Source of the DNA: Paracentrotus lividus
Lineage: Eukaryota; Echinodermata; Echinoidea; Camarodonta; Echinidae
Length of the DNA stretch: 64,000 bases
Direction: 5' to 3'
Assembly: GCA_940671915.1 (NCBI GenBank)
Contig: CALNVZ010003433.1
Coordinates: 16,776,884-16,840,883, forward strand
The notes under the pieces were generated by a model. It was not told the origin of the DNA, did no database searches, and saw only the letters and a program-made list of their open reading frames with translations. Numbering within the stretch: position 1 is the stretch's first letter; each line of letters begins with the position of its first letter. A program made the translations under genes and the position numbers. Of the stretch, positions 63,101-64,000 are shown piece by piece.

Positions 63101-63873
63101 AATTTTTTTTTGTTTTTTTTGTTTTGTTTTTTAGTTTAGTGAAGGAAAAATTGCTTATGGTATACTGCCATACTTGACAAAAGGAAGCAAGTAACAAAAG
63201 TGACATTTCCTGTAGAAGAGCAAAATGTATCCCCTATTTCCATTGATGTCAATGTAATCTCATGAAGTCTTACCTTGTATACATACTGTATCTTTAAGCA
63301 GGATAAACATTGATTTTAATTTGACCAGGAGGGAGATGGCAATAAATGAAATATGAAGACATAAAAAATAAAAAAACTTGATTTATGTGTCAATTGCTTC
63401 CTTCTGTCAAAGTAGGGCAGTATATTCAAGCTGAGGCTCAGATTTTGGATATAATTTCTTACTCCTTGGAAAGATAATTTCCATTACTGTATCTGCTGTT
63501 ATTTTTGCGCGATCAATTTTTCGGGCTGAGCAGCCTCAAAACACGTTCACAGGTTCTTGAATTTGTGTTGTTTGTAAGCTCGCAATTGAACCTATTCAAT
63601 ACATGCATAAGAAATCATGCCCATATATTTGCAGGTTTCTAAATTCGCGCCTGCCGCTCTTTGTGTGATATAAGTGAAAATTCATGTAACGGGAATATTT
63701 CCAGGAATACCGTACTTTCCCTTTCTTTTTTCAGGCATGTGAAGTCCCAGATGCGTCATCTTAATAACCCTCATCGTAATATCCTGGATGGGGACATACT
63801 CTTGAAGTACTGTCATCTTAGTGTGGTAGAGAAGAATGAGTTTGCCAAGAAGATTGGTACCGGAGTCGATCAG
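17293..63873 (+). CDS. CPSF1: CPSF1, cleavage and polyadenylation specificity factor subunit 1 (38 exons here, 3' end outside)
   Basis: CPSF1 (CPSF160) is the scaffold of the nuclear mammalian polyadenylation specificity factor with WDR33, CPSF30 and FIP1, which recognises AAUAAA in pre-mRNA. The frame starts [19 protein letters not shown], matching the family N-terminus (human MYAVYKQAHPPTG). The joined exons give about 1427 residues; the human protein has about 1443, so one short last exon should follow the window. Family blocks seen in order include [120 protein letters not shown] and [13 protein letters not shown]. The N-terminal two thirds form MMS1_N-type beta-propellers and the last third the CPSF_A region. 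A lysine-rich stretch in exon 26 is a candidate nuclear signal. All introns checked are GT..AG and the phases agree, apart from one extra base at exon 31. The large introns are full of transposons. Confidence 0.96.
17456..17991 (+). other. CPSF1 intron 1
   Basis: 536 bases with no repeat or second gene recognised. The open frame at 17850 is simply exon 2 read backwards into the intron. Confidence 0.6.
17992..18125 (+). CDS. CPSF1: CPSF1 exon 2 (residues 55-99)
   Basis: Acceptor CCTTTTCAG. It encodes the [11 protein letters not shown] and GRDALLLSF blocks and ends in phase 0 at AAG|GTATGA. A 5.7-kb transposon begins only 14 bases beyond the donor. Confidence 0.95.
19658..20050. repeat. Local tandem duplication (about 190 bp x 2)
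   Basis: CCTGATA(C/T)AGGACCAAGCAAATTAC starts near 19658 and again near 19848. Both copies run through AAAATCAAGAGTGGAG, a CACAACAGGAGTG block and an AAATAAATA-rich end. It lies inside the 5.7-kb element. Confidence 0.8.
21010..21790. repeat. Tandem duplicate of about 0.8 kb, copy 1
   Basis: It runs from a TTTTACAGCTTAATCT start to TTTAGTGCTTGTAATATAATTG...ACAATTTTGGGCC. It is matched in order by 22102-23175. Non-coding. Confidence 0.8.
22102..23175. repeat. Tandem duplicate of about 0.8 kb, copy 2, with an insertion
   Basis: Same order of sequence as copy 1, with many single-base indels. It is interrupted at about 22840-23060 by a GGGGCGTAGATTCCAGGGACC stretch and an ACAAAA-type simple repeat (22914-23020). 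Confidence 0.8.
22914..23020. repeat. (ACAAAA)n simple repeat
   Basis: It is C-rich on the left, then alternating ACAAAA/AACAAAA units. Open frames across it are low-complexity artefacts. Confidence 0.9.
24310..24390 (+). CDS. CPSF1: CPSF1 exon 3 (residues 100-126)
   Basis: Acceptor TCTTTTATAG, phase 0 at both ends. It contains [13 protein letters not shown] and HYFEED, close to the human VVEYDPGTHDLKT. Confidence 0.95.
24490..24690. repeat. Dispersed GTCATGGAATTT repeat in intron 3
   Basis: GGGTTCTCATTCTTCCTGG, then AAAAGTCATGGAATTTGAG, and later ATCATGGAATTTTGAAAATCCATGAGG. The recurrent words look like a short dispersed repeat. The sequence is seen once here, so the call is tentative. 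Confidence 0.35.
24790..24941 (+). CDS. CPSF1: CPSF1 exon 4 (residues 127-177)
   Basis: Acceptor TTATTTTCCAG. It contains [13 protein letters not shown] and [10 protein letters not shown] and ends in phase 2 at GCGAG|GTAAAA. Confidence 0.95.
25245..25500 (+). mobile_element. tRNA-derived SINE in CPSF1 intron 4
   Basis: The head TTGGCTCAGTGGATAGAGC (A box) ... TTCATAA anticodon-like loop ... GGTCGTGGGTTCACTCC (B box) is followed by about 170 bp of unrelated body and a T-rich tail. The acceptor and T stems do not pair, so it is a SINE and not a working tRNA gene. A second SINE lies at 62805-63062. Confidence 0.7.
25557..25706 (+). CDS. CPSF1: CPSF1 exon 5 (residues 177-227)
   Basis: The acceptor ACCTGATAG has a weak pyrimidine tract but is the only AG that keeps the frame. 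It encodes MPSYVIRL and [16 protein letters not shown] and ends in phase 2 at CCTGG|GTAAGT. Its 3' half is repeated in the following intron. Confidence 0.88.
25628..26410. repeat. Tandem array of the exon 5 3'-end plus donor (4 units)
   Basis: Units of about 180-235 bp start near 25628 (the true exon end), 25806, 25990 and 26222. Each has the last about 75 bases of exon 5, the donor and about 100 bases of intron (CACAGAGCAATACCACACCAAT...TTTATTT). Units 2 and 3 keep an open frame through [13 protein letters not shown] and the GTAAGT donor. Unit 4 has an internal deletion and GATAAG at the donor. Confidence 0.9.
26577..26985. repeat. Tandem array of intron 5 end plus exon 6 start (4 units)
   Basis: Units of about 111-115 bp begin with CATATCTATATCACCATTTG near 26590, 26700, 26815 and 26930. 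Each continues through an AG and GTGTGTAG(C/T)A. Only the last unit is the true exon 6 border (TTCCATAG). The earlier ones read TTCTAAAG and lose similarity or frame after about 25-45 bases. Confidence 0.88.
26951..27090 (+). CDS. CPSF1: CPSF1 exon 6 (residues 227-273)
   Basis: Acceptor TTTGTTCCATAG. It encodes [17 protein letters not shown] and KVHPIIWS...AVPKPI and ends in phase 1 at ATCG|GTGAGT. Confidence 0.95.
27599..27709 (+). CDS. CPSF1: CPSF1 exon 7 (residues 274-310)
   Basis: Acceptor CCTTTCCACAG. It encodes [21 protein letters not shown], near-identical to human in this stretch, and ends in phase 1 at CTCA|GTAAGT. Confidence 0.95.
27840..27960 (-). repeat. Fragment of GGCGGATCCAGGATTT-type dispersed repeat
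   Basis: On the - strand it starts GGGGCGGATCCAGGATTT and contains two GGGGTGCAGC words about 45 bp apart. Related GGCGGATCC starts lie near 6493, 7937 and 10850. Confidence 0.45.
28218..28311 (+). CDS. CPSF1: CPSF1 exon 8 (residues 311-342)
   Basis: Acceptor CTCTGTACAG. It encodes [21 protein letters not shown] and ends in phase 2 at GAAAT|GTAAGT. Confidence 0.94.
28949..29036 (+). CDS. CPSF1: CPSF1 exon 9 (residues 342-371)
   Basis: Acceptor TTACTTTCAG. It encodes [20 protein letters not shown] and ends in phase 0 at ACATGT|GTAAGT. Confidence 0.95.
28993..29226. repeat. Tandem copies of the exon 9 3'-end plus donor
   Basis: The 72-bp segment GTTTTCATTTTGACAAGGCT... through ACATGTGTAAGTATAAGGTGTAT is repeated directly at 29065-29136 with about seven changes, an open frame and an intact GTAAGT. 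A third, weaker copy is seen at about 29170-29226. Confidence 0.9.
29492..29591 (+). CDS. CPSF1: CPSF1 exon 10 (residues 372-404)
   Basis: Acceptor TTCAACTTCAG. It encodes [22 protein letters not shown] and ends in phase 1 at CCAG|GTAAGG. Confidence 0.95.
30040..30068 (+). CDS. CPSF1: CPSF1 exon 11 (residues 405-414)
   Basis: This 29-base micro-exon follows a strong TTTTTTCCCCCTGCAG acceptor. It encodes a short acidic/polar linker ([10 protein letters not shown]) and restores phase 0. Its size fits exactly between exons 10 and 12. Confidence 0.85.
30398..30449 (+). CDS. CPSF1: CPSF1 exon 12 (residues 415-431)
   Basis: Acceptor TTGTTATATAG. It encodes [11 protein letters not shown], matching the human EEPPSKKKR, a basic patch in the linker. 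It ends in phase 1 at ATGG|GTAAGA. A CT-rich tract (30500-30600) follows in the intron. Confidence 0.92.
31201..31298 (+). CDS. CPSF1: CPSF1 exon 13 (residues 432-464)
   Basis: Acceptor TTTTCCCTAAAG. It encodes ELEVYGKEV and [10 protein letters not shown] (human IEVYGSE..GTQLATYSFE) and ends in phase 0. Confidence 0.94.
31551..31625 (+). CDS. CPSF1: CPSF1 exon 14 (residues 465-489)
   Basis: Acceptor TTTCTATTTAG. It encodes [13 protein letters not shown] and [10 protein letters not shown] and ends in phase 0 at GAG|GTAACT. Confidence 0.95.
32125..32205 (+). CDS. CPSF1: CPSF1 exon 15 (residues 490-516)
   Basis: Acceptor TTATGTTTAG. It encodes [20 protein letters not shown] and ends in phase 0 at CAG|GTAAGC. 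Confidence 0.95.
32319..33276. mobile_element. ACCGTATTTGCCGGCG-ended MITE in intron 15 (about 960 bp)
   Basis: The left end CCGTATTTGCCGGCGATAAAG and the inverted right end CCGTATTTGCCGGCGTAAAGG are flanked by TA. Both ends also carry GTATA(A/G)GCCGCACCCC, but in the same orientation rather than inverted. There is no ORF. Similar CCGTATTT(T/G)CCGG-ended repeats are common in animal genomes; the superfamily is not assigned. Confidence 0.8.
33752..33835 (+). CDS. CPSF1: CPSF1 exon 16 (residues 517-544)
   Basis: The acceptor TCGATTGGCAG is pyrimidine-poor close to the AG. It encodes [19 protein letters not shown] and ends in phase 0 at GCG|GTGAGG. Confidence 0.94.
34135..34192. repeat. (TTA)n microsatellite
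   Basis: About 19 ATT units with one interruption, in intron 16. Confidence 0.9.
34239..34337 (+). CDS. CPSF1: CPSF1 exon 17 (residues 545-577)
   Basis: Acceptor TATGATTGTAG. It encodes an acidic linker then [13 protein letters not shown] (human HGFLILSREDSTM), phase 0 at both ends. Confidence 0.94.
34540..34553 (+). promoter_or_regulatory. X-box-like motif in intron 17
   Basis: GTCTCCATGGCAAC fits the RFX X-box pattern. A single match in an intron has little weight by itself. Confidence 0.2.
35119..35150. repeat. A-rich/T30 homopolymer junction
   Basis: An A-rich stretch is followed by about 31 T's in intron 17. Similar T(n) or T(n)G(n) junctions occur at 17053, 29350 and 57088. Confidence 0.8.
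35686..35845. mobile_element. TACTGTATAAG-ended MITE, copy 1
   Basis: The left end TACTGTATAAGCGAATATTTT and a diverged inverted right end near 35827-35845 bound a 160-bp non-coding element in intron 17. Better copies lie at 49390-49592 and 60273-60459. Confidence 0.55.
35905..36046 (+). CDS. CPSF1: CPSF1 exon 18 (residues 578-624)
   Basis: Acceptor TTGGTCCATAG. It encodes [20 protein letters not shown] and RYIVQV and ends in phase 1 at GGAG|GTGAGT. Confidence 0.95.
36126..36217 (+). pseudogene. Decayed internal copy of exon 18
   Basis: This segment matches 35941-36034 (TTCAGCAC..AGGCTCC.ACCATCTT.GC.AGTAACATG) about 185 bp downstream of the true exon. It has an in-frame TGA after AACATG and small indels, so it cannot code. 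Confidence 0.85.
36531..36585 (+). pseudogene. Decoy copy of the exon 19 acceptor and start
   Basis: TGTTTTCCACAGTTGAGTAG...ATGGTTGTAGAC matches the true acceptor and exon start at 36708-36750. The pyrimidine tract and AG are intact, but the in-frame codon after GAG is TAG in place of CAG. It lies about 174 bases upstream of the true acceptor. Confidence 0.85.
36721..36896 (+). CDS. CPSF1: CPSF1 exon 19 (residues 625-683)
   Basis: Acceptor CATTTTCCACAG. It encodes [20 protein letters not shown] and HRLHMTKP and ends in phase 0 at CTG|GTCAGT. Confidence 0.94.
37560..37702 (+). CDS. CPSF1: CPSF1 exon 20 (residues 684-731)
   Basis: Acceptor TGCCTTTCCAG. It encodes [19 protein letters not shown] followed by a Ser/Lys/Glu-rich disordered linker and ends in phase 2 at CCAG|GTGAGG. 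Confidence 0.93.
38376..39756. mobile_element. TGCCTCCGCCA-ended repeat with internal 145-bp array, copy 1
   Basis: It starts ATGCCTCCGCCACCGAAGG and ends TGGCGGAGGCAT plus the hairpin CGACCGTGCGCGGTCG and ATTCATCTAG. Inside are eight or so diverged units of about 145 bp (CGATAACTTAAGAACCG, ACTTCAAACTTG, GGTCAAAGGTCA, CATTGTATACATGAAAATGG). A second start-like segment at about 39195 suggests two elements joined. The same family recurs at 46839-47920. Confidence 0.8.
38565..38606 (+). promoter_or_regulatory. Run of AGGTCA half-sites (DR1 spacing)
   Basis: AGGTCAAAGGTCAAAGGTCACAGAGGTCA holds three AGGTCA words spaced by one base, then a fourth. DR1 spacing is the classic binding pattern of HNF4 and RXR-type nuclear receptors. 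Similar words recur in each following unit of the repeat. Binding is not shown. Confidence 0.4.
40168..40254 (+). CDS. CPSF1: CPSF1 exon 21 (residues 731-760)
   Basis: Acceptor TCTATCTTTCAG. It encodes [14 protein letters not shown] (human VDDEEEMLYGDSG) and ends in phase 2 at TCAAG|GTAATT. Confidence 0.94.
41029..41201 (+). repeat. DIRS left inverted terminal repeat
   Basis: It runs from ATAATCACATGACCCTCTC to GCCAAGGTAATTATCTTCATTCTG and pairs with 46403-46572. It includes CAAAGCAAGG-type and CACGACGTGGCGTTAGC segments. Confidence 0.88.
41982..43830 (+). pseudogene. DIRS Gag-like region with tandem Pro/Tyr-rich repeats
   Basis: A frame opening at ATG 41982 (ACCATGG context) runs Ser/Lys/Thr-rich and shifts at a run of nine G's near 42095. 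It continues open to TGA 42690. The second half is Pro/Gly/Tyr-rich. From 42690 to 43830 come five or six direct repeats of about 160-230 bp (start TATCCCG..CCTTGGTGG, middle AAGCGGGTTACGCTCCCTATCC, end CACACGACACCGGCCTGGTCACAACC). A 190-bp part of the upstream frame is also repeated at 43120-43340. Stops and shifts separate the units. Confidence 0.7.
44140..44830 (+). pseudogene. DIRS reverse transcriptase / RNase H remnant
   Basis: A DAYFHVP block (RT domain A, about 44170) is followed almost at once by an altered YLDD-W region at 44208-44225, where the tryptophan codon reads TGA. The middle of the RT domain, probably 70 or more residues, is therefore deleted. RNase H is better kept: [11 protein letters not shown] at about 44445, then HINVLEML, and after a frameshift near 44610 [29 protein letters not shown] and GREN. 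Confidence 0.82.
45445..46110 (+). pseudogene. DIRS tyrosine recombinase remnant
   Basis: The first frame shows [20 protein letters not shown] then [19 protein letters not shown], the block holding the first catalytic arginine. A shifted frame from 45741 shows [12 protein letters not shown] and [11 protein letters not shown]. Further shifts follow, with an HD-T/QR-like stretch near 45990 and an [11 protein letters not shown] stretch near 46085 that would hold the catalytic tyrosine. It is inactive as it stands. Confidence 0.82.
46290..46350 (+). repeat. DIRS internal complementary-type segment
   Basis: AGCACTAATTTTAATT...TTACGAGATAATCACATGAACCCTCTCTTACG repeats the outermost end of the terminal repeat and adjoining sequence seen (inverted) at 46535-46604. 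Confidence 0.75.
46403..46572 (-). repeat. DIRS right inverted terminal repeat
   Basis: Reverse complement of the left repeat with a few changes. It ends GGTAAGAGAGGGTCATGTGATTAT. Confidence 0.88.
46649..46736 (+). CDS. CPSF1: CPSF1 exon 22 (residues 760-789)
   Basis: Acceptor TTTGCACATAG, 45-75 bases after the DIRS element. It encodes [15 protein letters not shown] (human HWCLLVRENGTME) and ends in phase 0. Confidence 0.93.
46839..47920. mobile_element. TGCCTCCGCCA-ended repeat with internal array, copy 2
   Basis: Same family and orientation as 38376-39756: it starts ATGCCTCCGCCACCGAAG and ends CGACCGTGCGCGGTCGAAGATTCATCTAG. Inside are six or so diverged units with GGTCAAAGGTCA words. Many single-base indels separate the units. 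Confidence 0.8.
48336..48433 (+). CDS. CPSF1: CPSF1 exon 23 (residues 790-822)
   Basis: Acceptor TTGCTTCATAG. It encodes [21 protein letters not shown] and ends in phase 2 at TCAGG|GTAAGG. A (GAT)n tract starts directly after the donor. Confidence 0.92.
48436..48712. repeat. (GAT)n microsatellite with a donor copy inside
   Basis: About 55 GAT units at 48440-48603 are followed by TGTTTTCATGTCAGGGTAAGGATGATG (48605-48630), a copy of the exon 23 end and donor, and a further (GAT)n block. The poly-His, poly-Asp and poly-Met frames here are artefacts. Confidence 0.95.
49031..49121 (+). CDS. CPSF1: CPSF1 exon 24 (residues 822-852)
   Basis: Acceptor CTTATTTTCCAG. It encodes [19 protein letters not shown] and ends in phase 0 at CTG|GTAAGT. 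Confidence 0.94.
49390..49592. mobile_element. TACTGTATAAG-ended MITE, copy 2
   Basis: The ends TACTGTATAAGTGGTTATTTTCG and (inverted) TACTGTATAAGCCAATATTTTCG bound a 203-bp element rich in TCGCGAATTT words. It lies in intron 24 with no ORF. Confidence 0.75.
49858..49947 (+). CDS. CPSF1: CPSF1 exon 25 (residues 853-882)
   Basis: Acceptor CTTTTATTTCAG. It encodes [10 protein letters not shown] and HLRVRFRK (human LLIYEAFPHD..LKVRFKK), phase 0 at both ends. Confidence 0.95.
50283..51040. mobile_element. CTTACCTGGG-ended element with G/C-run hairpins in intron 25
   Basis: The ends CTTACCTGGG and CCCAGGTAAG are exact inverted repeats and TTAG flanks both sides (50279-50282, 51041-51044). Just inside each end is a G-run or GGGAGG, a CCTTTA-type loop, and a C-run. 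The block GAGATCTCGGCCGTGG, and ATTTCTTATGTATT words, also occur (inverted) at the right end of the element at 53715-56775. 758 bp, non-coding. Confidence 0.75.
51218..51391 (+). CDS. CPSF1: CPSF1 exon 26 (residues 883-940)
   Basis: Acceptor GTTTCTCAACAG. It encodes IPHKM, the basic [10 protein letters not shown] stretch (candidate nuclear signal; human has KKPKPSKKK here), a Thr/Glu/Ser-rich linker, and FHNVQTYSG. Phase 0 at both ends. Confidence 0.93.
51686..51838 (+). CDS. CPSF1: CPSF1 exon 27 (residues 941-991)
   Basis: Acceptor TAATCTTGCAG. It encodes [18 protein letters not shown] and [16 protein letters not shown], among the most conserved parts. Phase 0 at both ends. Confidence 0.96.
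52563..52679 (+). CDS. CPSF1: CPSF1 exon 28 (residues 992-1030)
   Basis: Acceptor TTTGATTTCAG. It encodes [20 protein letters not shown] and FVAYHVETK, phase 0 at both ends. Confidence 0.96.
53016..53106 (+). CDS. CPSF1: CPSF1 exon 29 (residues 1031-1060)
   Basis: Acceptor CTGTTTCCTAG. It encodes TYAVVTS and a variable loop and ends in phase 1 at AGAG|GTAGTG, a weak donor. Confidence 0.9.
53199..53268 (+). pseudogene. Decayed internal copy of exon 29
   Basis: ACCAGTGTTCAAGAGACAAAGGCACACACATATGGAAA... matches 53032-53096 about 170 bases downstream of the true exon, after a C-rich tract. A small insertion shifts the frame and the donor side is altered (GAGGTACATG). Confidence 0.85.
53840..54440 (+). 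repeat. Minisatellite array, left arm of the foldback-like element
   Basis: About 15-18 units of TTGGTCTACTAGGCGTTTGGTCCACATCCAA with frequent 1-2 base deletions. Confidence 0.85.
55650..56130 (-). repeat. Minisatellite array, right arm of the foldback-like element
   Basis: About 12-14 units of TTGGTCTACATCCAATTGGTCCACTCACC on the - strand. Related to the left array but with a different spacer word. Confidence 0.85.
56723..56775. repeat. Long poly(C) tract
   Basis: About 50 nearly uninterrupted C's at the right end of the foldback-like element. A G run of about 27 lies at 55362-55388. Lengths are likely unreliable. Confidence 0.85.
56905..56990 (+). CDS. CPSF1: CPSF1 exon 30 (residues 1061-1089)
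   Basis: Acceptor TTTGGATTTACAG. It encodes [17 protein letters not shown] (human AFSIQLISPVSWEAIPN) and ends in phase 0 at AAG|GTATGT. Confidence 0.95.
57088..57134. repeat. T(n)G(n) homopolymer junction
   Basis: About 30 T's are followed by about 13 G's in intron 30. Confidence 0.85.
57374..57515 (+). CDS. CPSF1: CPSF1 exon 31 (residues 1090-1136), one-base frame conflict
   Basis: It encodes [13 protein letters not shown] and [18 protein letters not shown] (human GLKGYVAAGT) and ends in phase 0 at TCG|GTAAGA. The acceptor AATCAG is followed by GGTTGAG, but exon 30 ends in phase 0, which would give an immediate TGA. The open frame begins one base later, at 57375. Either the run of three G's has one too many or the sequenced allele is broken. 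Confidence 0.82.
57601..57767 (-). repeat. Dispersed repeat carrying an uninterrupted TTAA site
   Basis: Its reverse complement matches both flanks of the element at 61284-62479: CTGACCTCGTTTATCTGGCCAC..ACCAACA..TTAA on one side, and ATGGCCAGTTGTGAGAGTAATGCATAGC...GGAGGATTTAATAGCCTTGAGG on the other. It is thus a paralogous empty site. Confidence 0.85.
58066..58134 (+). CDS. CPSF1: CPSF1 exon 32 (residues 1137-1159)
   Basis: Acceptor ATGTGTGTTTAG. It encodes [15 protein letters not shown], near-identical to human. Phase 0 at both ends. Confidence 0.96.
58533..58616 (+). CDS. CPSF1: CPSF1 exon 33 (residues 1160-1187)
   Basis: Acceptor CATAACACTTAG. It encodes [20 protein letters not shown] and IGQK, phase 0 at both ends. 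Confidence 0.95.
59098..59274 (+). CDS. CPSF1: CPSF1 exon 34 (residues 1188-1246)
   Basis: Acceptor TTCTTTCTCTAG. It encodes [20 protein letters not shown] and RTLSLVSR, phase 0 at both ends. Confidence 0.96.
59654..59720 (+). CDS. CPSF1: CPSF1 exon 35 (residues 1247-1268)
   Basis: Acceptor CTTAATTCCCCAG. It encodes [20 protein letters not shown] (human KPLEVYSVDFMVDN) and ends in phase 1. Confidence 0.94.
60158..60195. repeat. (GAT)n / (GAA)n microsatellite
   Basis: About ten GAT units run into GAA units in intron 35. Confidence 0.85.
60273..60459. mobile_element. TACTGTATAAG-ended MITE, copy 3 (opposite orientation)
   Basis: The left end TACTGTGTAAGCCAATATTTT equals the right end of the 49390-49592 copy. 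The right end, inverted, is TACTGTATTAGTGGTTATTTC. It has 187 bp in intron 35. Confidence 0.7.
60519..60725 (+). CDS. CPSF1: CPSF1 exon 36 (residues 1269-1337)
   Basis: Acceptor TGACTTTATAG. It encodes [39 protein letters not shown] and VVRRQVVFY, and ends in phase 1 at TATG|GTAACA. Compared with human it lacks about seven residues before the next exon. Confidence 0.94.
61070..61199 (+). CDS. CPSF1: CPSF1 exon 37 (residues 1338-1381)
   Basis: The acceptor TTTATGAGCAG has a weak pyrimidine tract. It encodes [20 protein letters not shown] and GLNPKQF and ends in phase 2 at TTCAG|GTCAGC. Confidence 0.94.
61284..62479. mobile_element. TTAA-flanked DNA element in intron 37 (1.2 kb)
   Basis: It starts CCTGTTGATG and ends CATCAACAGG-like ...CTCAATGGG, with TTAA at 61280-61283 and 62480-62483. 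Near the right end are two near-perfect 24-bp palindromes of the form GGGAACCGNGTATACCCGGTTCCC (62401-62424 and 62453-62476). The flanks join to match the uninterrupted repeat at 57601-57767, which proves the borders. TTAA targeting fits piggyBac or Kolobok elements. No transposase was seen. Confidence 0.82.
62805..63062 (+). mobile_element. tRNA-derived SINE in intron 37
   Basis: GATAGCTCAATCGGTTAGAGCG (A box), a TTCATAA loop, and GGTCGTGAGTTCGAAACCC (B box) are followed by a body of about 120 bp and an (ATT)n tail at 63030-63062. A 25-base insertion splits the tRNA-like head, so it is not a functional tRNA. Confidence 0.72.
63735..63873 (+). CDS. CPSF1: CPSF1 exon 38 (residues 1381-1427)
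   Basis: Acceptor CTTTCTTTTTTCAG. It encodes [20 protein letters not shown] and FAKKIGT, and ends in phase 0 at CAG|GTAACA. The final exon (about 15-20 codons in relatives) is outside the window. A diverged TACTGTAT-ended MITE-like segment at about 63485-63712 reaches almost to the pyrimidine tract. Confidence 0.95.
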
Positions 63874-64000
63874 GTAACACTTCAAATTGTTAAATTTTTT
63901 ATTAAAGCAAACAAGCAGGTCTATAGACTCCAACTCTGCTGCTTTTGGCGGATGATAACCTGCCAAAAGGCCTCTTTGAAAAATCCTCCGTTCTCCCGCT

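Overview
The window is animal nuclear DNA: introns with GT..AG borders, large AT-rich non-coding stretches, microsatellites and many transposon families. The mix (long repeated TAGGCCTA-rich sequence, tRNA-derived short repeats, foldback-like and DIRS elements, GCTCGCGCTTCGCGCTCGC-type satellites) together with the protein sequences suggests a marine deuterostome invertebrate, most likely an echinoderm such as a sea urchin. That assignment is an inference from overall character, not from a search.

Two host genes are supported, both on the + strand. At the left edge (515-984) is the last coding exon of a DDIT4/REDD1-like gene (stress-induced inhibitor of mTORC1 signalling), followed by a 3' region with several AATAAA signals. 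After about 16 kb of intergenic DNA, a CPSF1 gene (160-kDa subunit of the cleavage and polyadenylation specificity factor) runs from the ATG at 17293 to the right edge. I could place 38 coding exons, about 1427 codons, whose splice phases fit end to end except for one extra base at the start of exon 31. Only the last 15-20 codons lie outside the window.

The intergenic region (about 3.5-17.2 kb) holds a GA-rich minisatellite, a perfect palindrome with two TGACGTAA sites, two CACTG-ended miniature elements, a tandem satellite split by a CR1-like LINE fragment on the - strand, and a TA-flanked inverted-repeat element.

The CPSF1 introns hold much of the rest: a 5.7-kb terminal-inverted-repeat element inserted just after the exon 2 donor; a 1-kb ACCGTATTTGCCGG element; two copies of a TGCCTCCGCCA-ended repeat carrying arrays of AGGTCA half-sites; a decayed GC-rich 5.5-kb DIRS-type retrotransposon (Gag-like, RT/RNase H and tyrosine recombinase remnants, inverted terminal repeats) in intron 21; a 3-kb foldback-like element with inverted minisatellite arrays in intron 29; and a TTAA-flanked element in intron 37 whose empty site can be read from an inverted paralogous repeat in intron 31.

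The least expected signal is that at least seven CPSF1 exons (5, 6, 9, 18, 19, 23, 29) have decayed partial copies of their own exon/intron border in the adjacent intron. Some keep an open frame and a splice site. Several repeat-rich patches also carry single-base indels typical of unpolished long-read sequence, so fine detail there should be treated with care.
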